From positions 90,735 to 154,734 of the forward strand of contig JAFTUI010000017.1 in NCBI GenBank assembly GCA_017466345.1: a stretch of 64,000 nucleotides of DNA. The letters run 5' to 3'. Made by a program: the position numbers and the translations under genes. The notes beneath the pieces are model-generated. The model was not told the DNA's origin. It did not search any database and worked only from the letters and a program-made list of their open reading frames with translations. Each line of letters starts with the position of its first letter. Within the stretch, counting starts at the first letter, position 1. Positions 49,408 through 57,991 of this stretch are shown piece after piece. Origin of the DNA: Tidjanibacter sp. (lineage in GTDB: Bacteria; Bacteroidota; Bacteroidia; Bacteroidales; Rikenellaceae).

Positions 49408-50842
49408 GGAAATAGCCTCCAAAGGTGTCGGCAAACTTCTCTTGTCGGCACTTATGCTTTTGTGCGCAGCTTCGTGTACGGAGGTTGATGATAGTTTGGG
49501 TACCAATATAGTCCCTTCGGGACAGAAGTTCGAGGTGAAGTTTGCAACGCTCAGCGAGGGTATCGAGAGCTACCTCACCTACACCGACTCCATCTCTACG
49601 GGTAGCTTGGACTACGCCTACTTTGGCAAGATGACCGACCGCGAGTATGGCTCGAAGGTTACCTCTTCGGCTTTGGTGCAGTTTGCCTACTCTATGCGCA
49701 CCGACACCATCGACTACGAGGGGTACGAGAGCAAGTTCGACTCTCTCTCCATTGTGCTGGGTATGAAGACCGTAGGCGGCGACACGCTCAAAGAGCAGAC
49801 CTTTGATATATATCGCGTGCGTAAGATGCTCGAAAGGGATAGCACCTACTACAATGGCACCAACATCGGGGAGTATATCGACTCGGAGCCTATGTTCTCC
49901 TGCACGTTCAGGGGCAGGCCCAATGGCGCCACCGAGTTTGACACTCTGCGCCTTAGCGTCAAGAACCAACTGCTGGCAGAGGAGTTTATTGAGCAGTTGT
50001 GGGGCGATACGACTCTCTACTCCAACGACACGCTCTTCCTCAAAGAGTTCAATGGCTTGTGCATCACCCCTTCGGGCGAGTCGCCCGATGATGCGGCTAT
50101 CTATGGTATGAATCTCCAATGGAGCGTAGAGGAGGGCCCTATGAGCTACCTTATACTCTACGGTCACGAGGAGCCCACGAGCACTGCCTCCTCGCAGGTG
50201 GAGGACGAGATTATGAGGGCTTTTGCCATCACTAATAACACCTCGTATAGCTACCAGAAGGCTGTTACAGCTGTGGAGTACGACTTCTCGGCTATGGAGG
50301 GTGGTGCGGCCATCAACTACGATGCCACGCGCGAGGAGCCTCTTACAAATCCTGTGGAGAAAGGCTACGTTCAGGGCTTTATGGGTGTTGCGACCACGCT
50401 CGAACTGAGCGAGGAGTTTGTCAGCTCGCTGAGGGCACTGCGCCCAGAGGGGGGCTCCATCCTCATCAATAAGGCCACACTCTATGTGGACTTGGAGGGC
50501 GATGACTATACACTCTACGACATTGCTCCCGAACGTCTGGGCACCTATGCCAACTACTCCACGCTCTATGCTGTGCCCGACTATGCCTACCTCTACGAGG
50601 AGAACTACGAGACGGAGATTGTCTATGGCGGCTATCTCAACCGCACCTTTGGCTACTACACGATGGACCTGTCGCTCTACTTGCAGTCACTGCTGGGTGA
50701 CGAGAACGATGAGGTTACTCGTAGGATAACACTCGGTATGGGTGCCTACGATTTGTTGGACGATGCCATCGTAAGGCTCGATATGAACAACGAAAATCAA
50801 CCCGTAAGATTTGAGATAACCTATACAATTATTGGCAAATAG
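49391..50842 (+). CDS. DUF4270 family lipoprotein
   Basis: 483 residues from ATG 49391, which overlaps the end of the GT5-like gene in another frame. Signal MTQFSKEIASKGVGKLLLSALMLLCAASC gives a lipidated Cys at about 29. DSLGTNIVPSGQKFEVKFATLSE and the extended beta-rich body are typical of DUF4270, an all-beta cell-surface family of unknown function. Overlap suggests coupled translation with the GT5-like protein. Confidence 0.88.
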   Translation: MTQFSKEIASKGVGKLLLSALMLLCAASCTEVDDSLGTNIVPSGQKFEVKFATLSEGIESYLTYTDSISTGSLDYAYFGKMTDREYGSKVTSSALVQFAYSMRTDTIDYEGYESKFDSLSIVLGMKTVGGDTLKEQTFDIYRVRKMLERDSTYYNGTNIGEYIDSEPMFSCTFRGRPNGATEFDTLRLSVKNQLLAEEFIEQLWGDTTLYSNDTLFLKEFNGLCITPSGESPDDAAIYGMNLQWSVEEGPMSYLILYGHEEPTSTASSQVEDEIMRAFAITNNTSYSYQKAVTAVEYDFSAMEGGAAINYDATREEPLTNPVEKGYVQGFMGVATTLELSEEFVSSLRALRPEGGSILINKATLYVDLEGDDYTLYDIAPERLGTYANYSTLYAVPDYAYLYEENYETEIVYGGYLNRTFGYYTMDLSLYLQSLLGDENDEVTRRITLGMGAYDLLDDAIVRLDMNNENQPVRFEITYTIIGK

Positions 50843-50869
50843 CCTCTGTTGGAGGTTAAGATAGGTCAA

Positions 50870-50900
50870 GGGCATCGAAAAAAACGATGCCCTTTGTTTT
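50870..50900 (+). terminator. terminator of the DUF4270 gene, overlapping the topA promoter
   Basis: GGGCATCG-(A)7-CGATGCCC (50870-50877 with 50885-50892), then TTTGTTTT. The T-run also provides the -33 TTG of topA. Confidence 0.85.
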
Positions 50901-50928
50901 GAAATCTTCTGCAAGTGGATTATCTTTG
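50899..50928 (+). promoter_or_regulatory. topA promoter
   Basis: TTTTG, 19 bp, TATCTTTG (50921-50928), an exact consensus match. Confidence 0.75.
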
Positions 50929-51034
50929 CGACCTATAAATATAGGTATGGCGCATTTTTTGCGATGATGTGAGCTTCCAATGCGACTGATTAGAAAGTGA
51001 GTAGTAAGAGAATAATTATCTGATATAGAAAACA

Positions 51035-53317
51035 ATGCAGCAGAAAAATCTGGTAATCGTTGAGTCCCCCGCAAAGGCTAAAACAATCGAGAAGTTTTTG
51101 GGTAAGGAGTATAAGGTTTGCTCCTCCTATGGTCATATCCGCGACATCGCCAAGAAGGGTATAGGCATAGACGTAGAGAATGGCTTTGTGCCCGACTACG
51201 AAATATCTCCCGAAAAGACCAAGACCGTTGCCGAACTGAGAAGACTCGCTTCGGAGGCTGAGTGTGTGTGGCTTGCTTCCGATGAGGACCGCGAGGGAGA
51301 GGCTATTGCTTGGCACCTCACGGAGGTGCTGGGGTTGCCCATCGAGCAGACCAAACGTATTGTTTTCCACGAGATTACCAAGAACGCCATCCTCGAAGCC
51401 ATCGCTTCGCCCCGCAGGGTGGATATGAACCTTGTGAATGCCCAGCAGGCACGCAGGGTTTTGGATAGGCTTGTGGGCTTTGAGCTCTCGCCTGTGCTGT
51501 GGAAGAAGGTCAAACCCGCTCTTTCGGCAGGCAGGGTGCAGAGTGTTGCCGTAAGACTGATTGTGGAGCGCGAGAGGGAGATCATCGACTTCAAGGCTAC
51601 CGAGTTCTATAAAATTTCGGCTCGCTTTGTGGCGGCCGATGGCAAGGTCTTCAAGGCCGACCTCGATAGGAAGTTCGACACTCGCAAGGCGGCTGTTGCC
51701 TTCCTCGAAACGCTTGCAGGCGTGGAGTTTAGGGCTGTGGGCGTGGAGTCCAAGCCTGCCGAGAAATTCCCCGCACCCCCATTTACCACCTCCACACTCC
51801 AACAGGAGGCAAGCCGCAAACTCTCGATGAGTGTGGCTCAGACTATGAGTGTGGCTCAGAAACTCTACGAGAGCGGTTTCATTACCTATATGCGTACCGA
51901 CTCTGTGAACCTCTCCAAACAGGCAATGTTTGCCGCCAAGGAGGAGGTCGTAAGGCTCTTTGGCGAGGTGTACCACTCGTGGAGGGCTTATAAGACCAAG
52001 AGCAAGGGTGCACAGGAGGCTCACGAGGCTATCCGCCCCTCGTATATCAATCGCGACACTATTGAGGGTACGACAGCCGAGAAACGACTCTACGAGCTCA
52101 TCTGGAAACGCACCCTCGCATCGCAGATGGCCTCAGCACAGATTGATAGGACGATTGTTACTATTGAGGTGGGAGGTCACGCCGAACGCTTTGTGGCTAC
52201 GGGCGAGAGCCTGCGCTTCGATGGCTTTATGAGGCTCTACTCGGAGTCTACGGAGGACGAGGGCGAAAGGGAGAACGCAGTATTGCCCACTATCGCTATG
52301 GGCGAGATGCTCACTTTGAAGGATGCCACCGCAACGCAGAAGTTCACACAGCAACCCTACCGTTATAGCGAGGCACTGCTCGTCAAGAGACTCGAAGAGC
52401 TGGGTATTGGTCGTCCTTCGACCTACGCACCCACCATCTCCACCATCATCACTCGTGGCTATGTTATCAAACAGAATAAAGAGGGCGTAAAACGCACCTA
52501 CGACCAGATAACCCTCTCGAAGGGCAAACTCTCCGAGAAGACTCATAGCGAGGTTGTGGGCAAGGAGAAGGGCAAACTTGCGCCTACGGATATTGGTATG
52601 CTTGTGAACGACTATTTGGAGAGCCAGTTCCCACAAATTCTCGACTACAACTTCACCGCCACCGTAGAGAAAGAGTTTGACGCCATTGCTGAGGGTAAGG
52701 AGGCTTGGAGTGAGATGATTGCCGACTTCTATGGCGACTTCCACCAGACTGTCGAGAGTGCGCTGGAAAGCCAAATCAAACAGAATAGCTCGGTGCGCCA
52801 GCTGGGTGTGGATCCTGTGAGCGGTCTGCCCGTGTCGGCACGCATTGGTCGCTATGGCCCTATGGTGCAGATTGGCGGCGAGAATGGCGATAAGGCACGC
52901 TTCGCATCGCTCAAAAAGGAACAACTCATTGCCACAATTACTCTCGAAGAGGCTCTTGCGCTCTTCGCACTGCCCCGCACGCTGGGCGAGATGGAGGGCA
53001 AGGAGATTGTTGTTGGTGTGGGTAAGTTTGGACCCTATGTGCGCCACGATGGTAAGTTCGTATCGCTCGCCAAGAGTGACGACCCCTATACCATTGGCTA
53101 CGAGCGTGCTGTGGAACTTATCGAGCAGAAGAGGGCACAAGAGAAGAGTGCTAAGACTCCCATCAAGACCTTCGATGGCGAGCCCGACATTGTCATCCTC
53201 ACGGGTATGTATGGTCCCTACATCCACTCTGGTGGCAAGAACTACCGCATCCCCAAGACCAAAGATCCCCTGGCGATGACGTTGGAGGATTGTAAGGCGA
53301 TTATCAACAAAAAATAA
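51035..53317 (+). CDS. topA: DNA topoisomerase I
   Basis: 760 residues, type IA topoisomerase relaxing negative supercoils. TOPRIM domain at VIVESPAKAKTIEKFLGKEYKV and ASDEDREGEAIAWHL (acidic metal triad). The catalytic Tyr lies in SGFITYMRTDSV. The C-terminus lacks zinc fingers and instead has three GxYGPY-type repeats (GRYGPMVQIG, GKFGPYVRHDG, GMYGPYIHSGGKNYRIP), the usual Bacteroidota form. Confidence 0.97.
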   Translation: MQQKNLVIVESPAKAKTIEKFLGKEYKVCSSYGHIRDIAKKGIGIDVENGFVPDYEISPEKTKTVAELRRLASEAECVWLASDEDREGEAIAWHLTEVLGLPIEQTKRIVFHEITKNAILEAIASPRRVDMNLVNAQQARRVLDRLVGFELSPVLWKKVKPALSAGRVQSVAVRLIVEREREIIDFKATEFYKISARFVAADGKVFKADLDRKFDTRKAAVAFLETLAGVEFRAVGVESKPAEKFPAPPFTTSTLQQEASRKLSMSVAQTMSVAQKLYESGFITYMRTDSVNLSKQAMFAAKEEVVRLFGEVYHSWRAYKTKSKGAQEAHEAIRPSYINRDTIEGTTAEKRLYELIWKRTLASQMASAQIDRTIVTIEVGGHAERFVATGESLRFDGFMRLYSESTEDEGERENAVLPTIAMGEMLTLKDATATQKFTQQPYRYSEALLVKRLEELGIGRPSTYAPTISTIITRGYVIKQNKEGVKRTYDQITLSKGKLSEKTHSEVVGKEKGKLAPTDIGMLVNDYLESQFPQILDYNFTATVEKEFDAIAEGKEAWSEMIADFYGDFHQTVESALESQIKQNSSVRQLGVDPVSGLPVSARIGRYGPMVQIGGENGDKARFASLKKEQLIATITLEEALALFALPRTLGEMEGKEIVVGVGKFGPYVRHDGKFVSLAKSDDPYTIGYERAVELIEQKRAQEKSAKTPIKTFDGEPDIVILTGMYGPYIHSGGKNYRIPKTKDPLAMTLEDCKAIINKK

Positions 53318-53444
53318 AAAAACGCATCTAAGCGGCGTCTTTGGCGTTGCATTGCGATAAACCACCTTCTCATTTACGAAGAGTAAACTGCGAAGGTGGT
53401 TTTCTTGTGCGCCTAAAATCCGCTCGCTTATATGCGTTTTTTTT
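53315..53444. repeat. giant palindrome at topA 3' end (copy H6)
   Basis: Outer arms AAAAAACGCATCTAAGCG and CGCTTATATGCGTTTTTT start at the topA stop codon; inner stem ACCACCTTC/GAAGGTGGT; loop TCATTTACG-AAGA-GTAAACT. Outer arms match those at queA. Confidence 0.9.
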
Positions 53445-53610
53445 GGGTGGGGAGTACTACCCTCACAAAAGCATCGTTCCGATGCCTCGCCTTCTTGTTT
53501 GGCACAAAATTTCCTCCGCTCTCTGCGTTTTTGCGTTGCAAAGAAATCCCAGCACAAAAGCGTCACTCTGACGCCGCCTAAAATACGCTCGCTTATATGC
53601 GTTTTTTTGG
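53445..53610. repeat. right-arm fragments of the giant-palindrome family
   Basis: Two orphan 3' arms: CTTCTTGTTTGGCACAAAAT...CTCTGCGTTTTTGCG and GCCTAAAATACGCTCGCTTATATGCG. Small inverted repeats (GCATCG/CGATGC, GGCGTC-type) interrupt them. No gene. Confidence 0.7.
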
Positions 53611-53757
53611 TCTAATGTCTAACGTCTAACGTCAATAGTCCTAAGAGTTCCAGGGATTCCAGGGATAACAGGGGTTGCAGGGGGAATTCTTCCTTGTTAT
53701 CCTTGTTATCCTTGTTATCCTTGTAACCCTTGTAACCCCTGTAACCCCTGCCTCCCT
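53611..53757 (+). repeat. heptamer/core repeat with snapback nonamers, copy k
   Basis: Three heptamers and core GTCAATAGTCCTAAG, then CAGGGATTC/CAGGGATAA, the same GGGGTTGCAGGGGGAATTC centre as copy i, TTGTTATCC x3 and TTGTAACCC-type units. Same centre as copy i but different unit numbers. Confidence 0.9.
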
Positions 53758-53808
53758 CCCCTAAGTTAGGGGAGGGTGCCGAAGGCGGGAGAGGTCTGTA
53801 AAAAAGTT

Positions 53809-53895
53809 CCTCCCCTACGACAGGGGAGGATAGGAGGGGTGGTCGAAATTGCGCTCGGCGTCCTCGCCGAGCAGCAGCGGGAGAGGTCTGTCTCT
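53809..53895. repeat. third copy of the 104-bp GGGGAGG repeat
   Basis: CCTCCCCT-ACGA-CAGGGGAGG, GGTCGAAATTGCGCTCGGCG and CGCCGAGC as in 10079-10252, flanked on both sides by GGGAGAGGTCTGT. It ends just before the M3 peptidase stop. Confidence 0.88.
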
Positions 53896-53908
53896 CCTTG
53901 CGTAAAGC

Positions 53909-56038
53909 TTATTTGTTGTCGCTATTCTCGGAGATGAAACCACGCGAGATCATCAGGGGTTCGCGGCTGGGCTCGGCGCCTCGGAAGTTGCGGTAGAGCT
54001 CCATACCATCTTTGGTGCCACCTGCGGCAAGCAGTGTGCGGAAGCGTGCTGCGGTAGCCCTATCGAAGAGGTCGCCACTCTCCACAAATGCCTGATAGGC
54101 GTCTTTGTCCAACACCTCAGCCCAGATGTAGCTGTAATAGCCCGAAGAGTAGCCGCCATCGAAGATGTGCGAGAAGTAGGGATAGCGGTAGCGGGGAGCA
54201 ATCTGGCTGATGAGTCCGCGCTTTTCGGTAAGTGCCTTCTGCTCAAAGGCGTTCACATCGAACTCCTCATCCACGCTTGTGAGGGTGTGAATATCAAGGT
54301 CGCTCAGCGATGCGGCAATAAGCTCGGTGGTCATAAAGCCCTGATTGAACTTACCACTGCGCTCGATGCGTGTTATCAGGTGGTCGGGAATGACCGCCCC
54401 CGTCTGATGATGTATGGCGTAGGTTTTGAGCATTGCTGGCTCCATAGCCCAATTCTCCATAATCTGACTGGGAAGCTCCACGAAGTCCCTCTCAACGCCT
54501 GCCAAACCCTTGTAGGGCACCTCGGCGAAGAGGTTGTGGAGTGCGTGACCGAACTCGTGGAAGAAGGTCTCGGTCTCGTCAATCGTAAGGAGCGAGGGTG
54601 TGCTGCCTGTGGGGCGTGAGAAGTTGCAAACCACCGTCACAACGGGCGTAACCCTCTTTCCGTCCTTCATACTCATCGACACAAACTCGCCACACCAAGC
54701 ACCGCCACTCTTACCTGCGCGGGGGAAGAAGTCAAAGATGACAACGCCCAAGAGGGTGCCATCTGCATCCTCCACCTTGTAGGTCGAGCACTCATCGTTG
54801 TAGCCCTCCACGCTCACGGGCGAGAAGGTAATGCCATAGAGACGGTTGCTGAGTCCGAAGATACCCTGACGTACATTGTCGAGCGAGAAGTAGGGGCGTA
54901 GAGCCTGCTCATCGAGGTTGTAGCGCTGTTTGCGCAGACGCTCGGCATAGAACCACCAATCCCAAGCCGCGAAATCGTCCTTTACCTTGTCGCGTTTGCT
55001 GAGCATCTTCATATCTTCGAGTTCCTCTTTGGCAGCACTCAGTGCGGGCTCCCAAAGCTCGTCCAAGAGTGCATAGACAGCCTCTGGGGTTTTTGCCATC
55101 ACATCGTCCAAGACGTAGTGAGCGTGCGATTTGTGCCCCAAGAGCTGAGCCCTACGAGCACGCAGACTCACAATGTCGCGGATAACCTCCGTGTTGTCCC
55201 ACTTGCCACCGTTGCAACGGTTGATGTAGGCGGTGTAAATCTCCTCGCGCAACTCCCTCTCCTTGGAGTAGGTGAGGAAGGGGATTATGCTGGGACTACT
55301 CAGCGTAAAGAGGTACTTGCCGTTGTGACCTGCCTCTTTGGCAGCATCGCGAGCCGCATTCTGCACCGAGAGGGGCAGTCCGCCGAGCTGTTTGCTGTCG
55401 AGCACGAGTTCATATTCGGCATTGGCTGCCAGCAGGTTCTGGGCATATTGTACGGTAGCCTCCGAGAGCTGACGGTTAATCTCTGCAAGCTCTGCTTGCT
55501 GTTCCGAGGAGAGGTTCGCACCGTTGCGCTCGAACTCCTTGTAGGTCTGCTCCGTAAGGCGCAACTGCATAGCATCCAAACCCGCTTTTTTGCGACCAAG
55601 ATAGACTTTTTTAACCCTCTGGAAGAGCTCCGTATTCATCATTATTGCATCGGAGTGAGCCGCCAGCAGAGGGCTAACCTCCATCTCCACCTTCTGCATC
55701 TTCTCGTTGGTGTCGGCTGCCGAGATGAGGAAGAAGGTGTTTGCTACATCGTTCAGCTTGGCTCCTGCATTGTCGAGTGCGAGGACGGTGTTCTCGAAAG
55801 TAGGCTCTGCGGGGTTGCTCACGATAGCCTCAATCTCCTCTTTGTGTATCTGCATTGCTGCCTCGAAGGCGGGCATATAGTCTTCCACCTCAATCTCGCC
55901 AAAGGGAGGTATGCCATAGGGGGTGTTCCACTCCGCCAAGAGTGGGTTTTCGCGCTCGGCAGAGGAGGTGTTGTTACAAGCGGTGCTAATCATAGTTAGT
56001 GCCATTACGGGAAGTAAAAAATGTGCGTACTTCTTCAT
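53909..56038 (-). CDS. M3 family peptidyl-dipeptidase lipoprotein (Dcp-like)
   Basis: 709 residues. Lipoprotein signal MKKYAHFLLPVMALTMISTAC. FFHEFGHALHNLFAEV is the HExxH zinc site, and the downstream FVELPSQIMENW supplies the third ligand Glu. Long helical N-terminal half as in Dcp/thimet oligopeptidases. It releases dipeptides from the C-terminus of peptides in the periplasm. Begins 12 nt after the fabD stop, so probably cotranscribed. Confidence 0.94.
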   Translation of the reverse strand: MKKYAHFLLPVMALTMISTACNNTSSAERENPLLAEWNTPYGIPPFGEIEVEDYMPAFEAAMQIHKEEIEAIVSNPAEPTFENTVLALDNAGAKLNDVANTFFLISAADTNEKMQKVEMEVSPLLAAHSDAIMMNTELFQRVKKVYLGRKKAGLDAMQLRLTEQTYKEFERNGANLSSEQQAELAEINRQLSEATVQYAQNLLAANAEYELVLDSKQLGGLPLSVQNAARDAAKEAGHNGKYLFTLSSPSIIPFLTYSKERELREEIYTAYINRCNGGKWDNTEVIRDIVSLRARRAQLLGHKSHAHYVLDDVMAKTPEAVYALLDELWEPALSAAKEELEDMKMLSKRDKVKDDFAAWDWWFYAERLRKQRYNLDEQALRPYFSLDNVRQGIFGLSNRLYGITFSPVSVEGYNDECSTYKVEDADGTLLGVVIFDFFPRAGKSGGAWCGEFVSMSMKDGKRVTPVVTVVCNFSRPTGSTPSLLTIDETETFFHEFGHALHNLFAEVPYKGLAGVERDFVELPSQIMENWAMEPAMLKTYAIHHQTGAVIPDHLITRIERSGKFNQGFMTTELIAASLSDLDIHTLTSVDEEFDVNAFEQKALTEKRGLISQIAPRYRYPYFSHIFDGGYSSGYYSYIWAEVLDKDAYQAFVESGDLFDRATAARFRTLLAAGGTKDGMELYRNFRGAEPSREPLMISRGFISENSDNK

Positions 56039-56050
56039 ATTCTTAGGGTA

Positions 56051-56911
56051 TTAGTTTTGTGCTTTGATTTTGGCAATCAGACCTTGCAGAACAGTGCCCG
56101 GTCCGCACTCCACGAACTCTTCGGCTCCGTCTGCCAACATTGCCCTCACGCTCTGTGTCCACCTTACGGGCGAGGTTAGCTGGGCTATGAGGTTTTGCTT
56201 TATCTCTTCGGGCGAGGTGTGGGGCTTGGCATCCACATTCTGATAGATGGGACAGCGTGGGGTGTGGAACTCGGTTTGTGCTATCGCCTCAGCGAGCTCC
56301 TCGCGTGCCGAAGCCATACAGGGCGAGTGGAAACCGCCACCCACCGCCAGCGGTAAGGCACGTTTTGCTCCTGCCTCTTTGAGCTTTACGCAAGCCTCCG
56401 CAACAGCCTCGCGGGTGCCCGAAATGACCACCTGACCGGGGCAGTTGTAGTTGGCAGCCACAACACCCTCTATGGTGTTGCAAACCTCCTCCACCTTTTC
56501 GTCCGGAAGGGCAATCACAGCAGCCATTGTGGAGGGAACCTCCTCGCACGCCTTCTGCATAGCCAGAGCGCGGGCATAAACAAGCCTCAGTGCGCTCTCA
56601 AAAGAGAGAGCACCCGAAGCCGCAAGTGCGCTAAATTCGCCCAAGGAGTGTCCTGCAACCATCGAGGGGCAGAACTCCTCGCCAAGCGACAACGCCGCCG
56701 CTACGGAGTGGATAAATACCGCAGGCTGAGTGACTTTGGTCTGCCTGAGTTCCTCGTCACTACCCTCAAACATAATTTTGGAAATCTCGAAACCGAGAAT
56801 CTCGTTTGCCTTATCAAATAACTCGCGAGCTATGGGCGAAGAGTCGTAGAGCTCCTTGCCCATACCACTAAATTGACTTCCCTGACCAGGGAAAACGTAA
56901 GCTTTTTTCAT
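56051..56911 (-). CDS. fabD: malonyl-CoA:ACP transacylase
   Basis: 286 residues from ATG 56911. YVFPGQGSQFSGMGKELYDSS begins the protein; the catalytic Ser is in VAGHSLGEFSALAASGAL, and the His in GGGFHSPCM. It loads malonyl groups on acyl carrier protein for fatty acid synthesis. First gene of a fabD-dcp unit with promoter at 56936-56965. Confidence 0.96.
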   Translation of the reverse strand: MKKAYVFPGQGSQFSGMGKELYDSSPIARELFDKANEILGFEISKIMFEGSDEELRQTKVTQPAVFIHSVAAALSLGEEFCPSMVAGHSLGEFSALAASGALSFESALRLVYARALAMQKACEEVPSTMAAVIALPDEKVEEVCNTIEGVVAANYNCPGQVVISGTREAVAEACVKLKEAGAKRALPLAVGGGFHSPCMASAREELAEAIAQTEFHTPRCPIYQNVDAKPHTSPEEIKQNLIAQLTSPVRWTQSVRAMLADGAEEFVECGPGTVLQGLIAKIKAQN

Positions 56912-56935
56912 TGCCTTATTGTTTTGTTGAAAAGA

Positions 56936-56968
56936 CAAATATAAGAAAAAGAATTGAAAGTTCAATTC
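56936..56968 (-). promoter_or_regulatory. fabD promoter with palindrome around -33
   Basis: Minus strand TTG, 19 bp, TATATTTG (56936-56943). The TTG lies in GAATTGAAAGTTCAATTC (56951-56968), a perfect inverted repeat that could be an operator. Confidence 0.7.
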
Positions 56969-56975
56969 TTTTTAG

Positions 56976-57093
56976 TGTCTAACGTCTAACGTCTAACGTC
57001 TAACGTCTAACGTCTAACGTCTAACGTCAATAGTCCTAAGGCTTATGGGAGATATGGGAGATATGGGAGATATGGGAGATATGGGAGGACTCT
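56976..57093 (+). repeat. heptamer/core/nonamer repeat, copy l (seven heptamers)
   Basis: Seven perfect GTCTAAC units, the most in the window, then core GTCAATAGTCCTAAGG and five GGGAGATAT units. It lies upstream of plsC and divergent fabD. Confidence 0.95.
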
Positions 57094-57204
57094 CATATCT
57101 CAATTCTAAAAAATTGTTAATAAAATCTGGGGCAAAAGTTCTCTTTGTCCCGAAAATTATTCGTAAAATTGCACCTTAATAATAAATTAAGGTATAAACT
57201 CGCT

Positions 57205-57939
57205 ATGCGCATTGTACTTTTGGTCATATATGTCCTTTTGGTGGTAGTTTGGGCGGCCTTGTCGCTTGTAGTGATGGGTGTGGCTACACTTCTGTCGCTC
57301 CCCTTTGACAGCGAGCGTAAGATGGTGCTTGCCATCTCGCGAGTTGTGGGACGTGGCGTCTACTGCCTCTCGCCCGTATGGAGAGTGAAGGTGGAGGGTG
57401 TAGAGAATGTAGACCCCTCGAAACACTATGTCATAACCTGCAACCACCAATCCTTCTTCGACATCCCTTTGATGTTCTTCCTGCCGCTGTGGAAGTTCAA
57501 GTTTGTGTCGAAGATTGAGGTCAGGAAGATACCTGCTGTGGGATGGATGCTCGGTATGAGGGGCGATATTGTCATTCGGCGAGGCACAACGAGCGCAGCC
57601 ACAACCCTCAAAGAGGAGGGCGCGGAGCACTTGCAGGCAGGCACGAGCGTGGCAATTTTCCCCGAAGGTACGCGCACAAAGGATGGCCAGGTGCACCACT
57701 TCAAGGAGGGAGCCTTTCGCTTGGCACAAGAGAATGGCGTGGGTATCTTGCCCTGCGTGATGAACGACACCAAAGGCTTACTCTCTCCAAAAGGCTTACA
57801 TTCGCGCCGACTGATATTGCGAGTGTTACCCCCGATTAGTGCCGAGCAGGTCGCCAAGACAACGCCCAAAGAGATGGCAAAGAGGGTGGAGGAGATGACT
57901 CGCGAGGCTCTTATAGAAGTTAGAGCGGAGGGAAGGTAG
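57205..57939 (+). CDS. plsC: 1-acyl-sn-glycerol-3-phosphate acyltransferase
   Basis: 244 residues from ATG 57205. One N-terminal hydrophobic helix. Catalytic ITCNHQSFFDIPLMF is the NHxxxxD motif, and VAIFPEGTRTKDG is the phosphate-binding FPEGTR motif. It makes phosphatidic acid at the inner membrane face. parE follows after 52 nt on the same strand. Confidence 0.94.
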   Translation: MRIVLLVIYVLLVVVWAALSLVVMGVATLLSLPFDSERKMVLAISRVVGRGVYCLSPVWRVKVEGVENVDPSKHYVITCNHQSFFDIPLMFFLPLWKFKFVSKIEVRKIPAVGWMLGMRGDIVIRRGTTSAATTLKEEGAEHLQAGTSVAIFPEGTRTKDGQVHHFKEGAFRLAQENGVGILPCVMNDTKGLLSPKGLHSRRLILRVLPPISAEQVAKTTPKEMAKRVEEMTREALIEVRAEGR

Positions 57940-57991
57940 CTGCTCCCCCAAAACAAACCGAGAATAAACGAAGAAAAAGACGATATACAAA

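Noticed and set aside
56976-57093. CRISPR array
   Set aside because: Units are 7 and 9 bp and contiguous, without 20-40 bp spacers; no cas genes.
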